A DNA stretch of 64,000 bases, from assembly GCA_044230205.1 (NCBI GenBank), contig JBGARN010000006.1, forward strand, positions 1 through 64,000, read 5' to 3'. Below are positions 63,807-64,000 of this stretch, piece by piece. This DNA is from JAEUTH01 sp044230205. GTDB taxonomy: Bacteria > Bacteroidota > Bacteroidia > AKYH767-A > OLB10. The notes below the pieces were generated by a model. It was not told where the DNA came from, did not search any database, and saw only the letters and a program-made list of their open reading frames with translations. A program made the translations under genes and the position numbers. Positions within the stretch are counted from its first letter, which is position 1, and each line of letters begins with the position of its first letter.

Positions 63807-64000
63807 TAAGCATTACCCGCTTAATTTGCTTGGCAGGTAATTCATTAGATTTTATCACTGAATTGCACGAGAAGGTAAAATAGCCCCGGTTGAATAATTT
63901 ATTTTACCTGTTAATATTATTGATAATGAATAGCTTATTAACCGCTTTTTTAAACACGTTGATCCCTTTGTTTGGTATTGTAGTTGTAAAGTCTATTTAA

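Noticed and set aside
63926..64000. 24-aa frame ending at the window edge
   Set aside because: Too short, no family match, probably chance.

Overview
The window looks like chromosomal DNA from a member of the Bacteroidota (Bacteroidetes), probably an aquatic, activated-sludge or soil lineage near Chitinophagales/Sphingobacteriales. The evidence is the low GC content, seven large secreted proteins ending in type IX secretion (T9SS) type A sorting domains, several promoter-like TAnnTTTG boxes, A-rich leaders with few Shine-Dalgarno sites, and Bacteroidota-type families (multi-repeat DUF349 protein, DUF3109, SprB repeats, clade II NosZ). No phage, transposase, integrase or CRISPR was seen. The assignment to phylum is inference from gene content.

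Layout. (1) 0.2-2.6 kb: an unknown protein, a tiny lipoprotein and an MlaE/MlaF-type ABC transporter pair. (2) 2.7-4.4 kb: an outer-membrane barrel protein and a Rieske protein in one operon. (3) 4.7-14.4 kb: a respiratory nitrogen-oxide island. It holds a multi-pass His-rich membrane protein on the plus strand, then on the minus strand (in transcription order) a haem-binding protein, the di-iron repair protein RIC/ScdA, an Rrf2-family regulator with three cluster-type cysteines, a lipoprotein cytochrome c, nosZ (clade II, lipobox), a membrane-domain-NosL fusion, nosD, nosF and nosY. A perfect 30-bp palindrome sits over the likely promoter of the RIC-Rrf2 operon. (4) 14.5-26.9 kb: housekeeping and envelope genes: recQ, kdsD, tatC, a T9SS cargo protein, an acyltransferase, a GT22-like mannosyltransferase, arfB, an M28 peptidase and gpsA. 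(5) 27-34 kb: a surface-polysaccharide locus with four glycosyltransferases, an NDP-sugar epimerase and an O-antigen polymerase/ligase. (6) 34-36.4 kb: a five-repeat DUF349 protein and tRNA-Pro(CGG). (7) 36.6-61.6 kb: an accessory surface region with large T9SS cargo genes interspersed with osmC, pdxA, a DUF3109 gene, a CHAP amidase, guaB and an AlbA_2 protein. (8) 62-63.8 kb: lepA.

How the parts work together. The nos island should let the cell reduce N2O to N2: NosZ is the reductase, NosL/NosD/NosF/NosY supply copper and sulfur for the Cu centres, and the cytochrome c is a likely electron donor. RIC repairs nitrosatively damaged iron centres, and the Rrf2 protein is the probable NO or redox sensor. 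The sugar locus and the T9SS cargo together shape the cell surface; no T9SS secretion machinery gene lies in the window.

The least explained DNA is the 1.47-kb gap at 55143-56616. It contains several hairpins and a homogeneous tandem array of ten 42-bp hairpin-forming units, bracketed by a 9-bp inverted repeat, directly upstream of an unrecognised 310-aa protein. A second palindromic element (four small hairpins in mirror arrangement) lies at 53530-53693.
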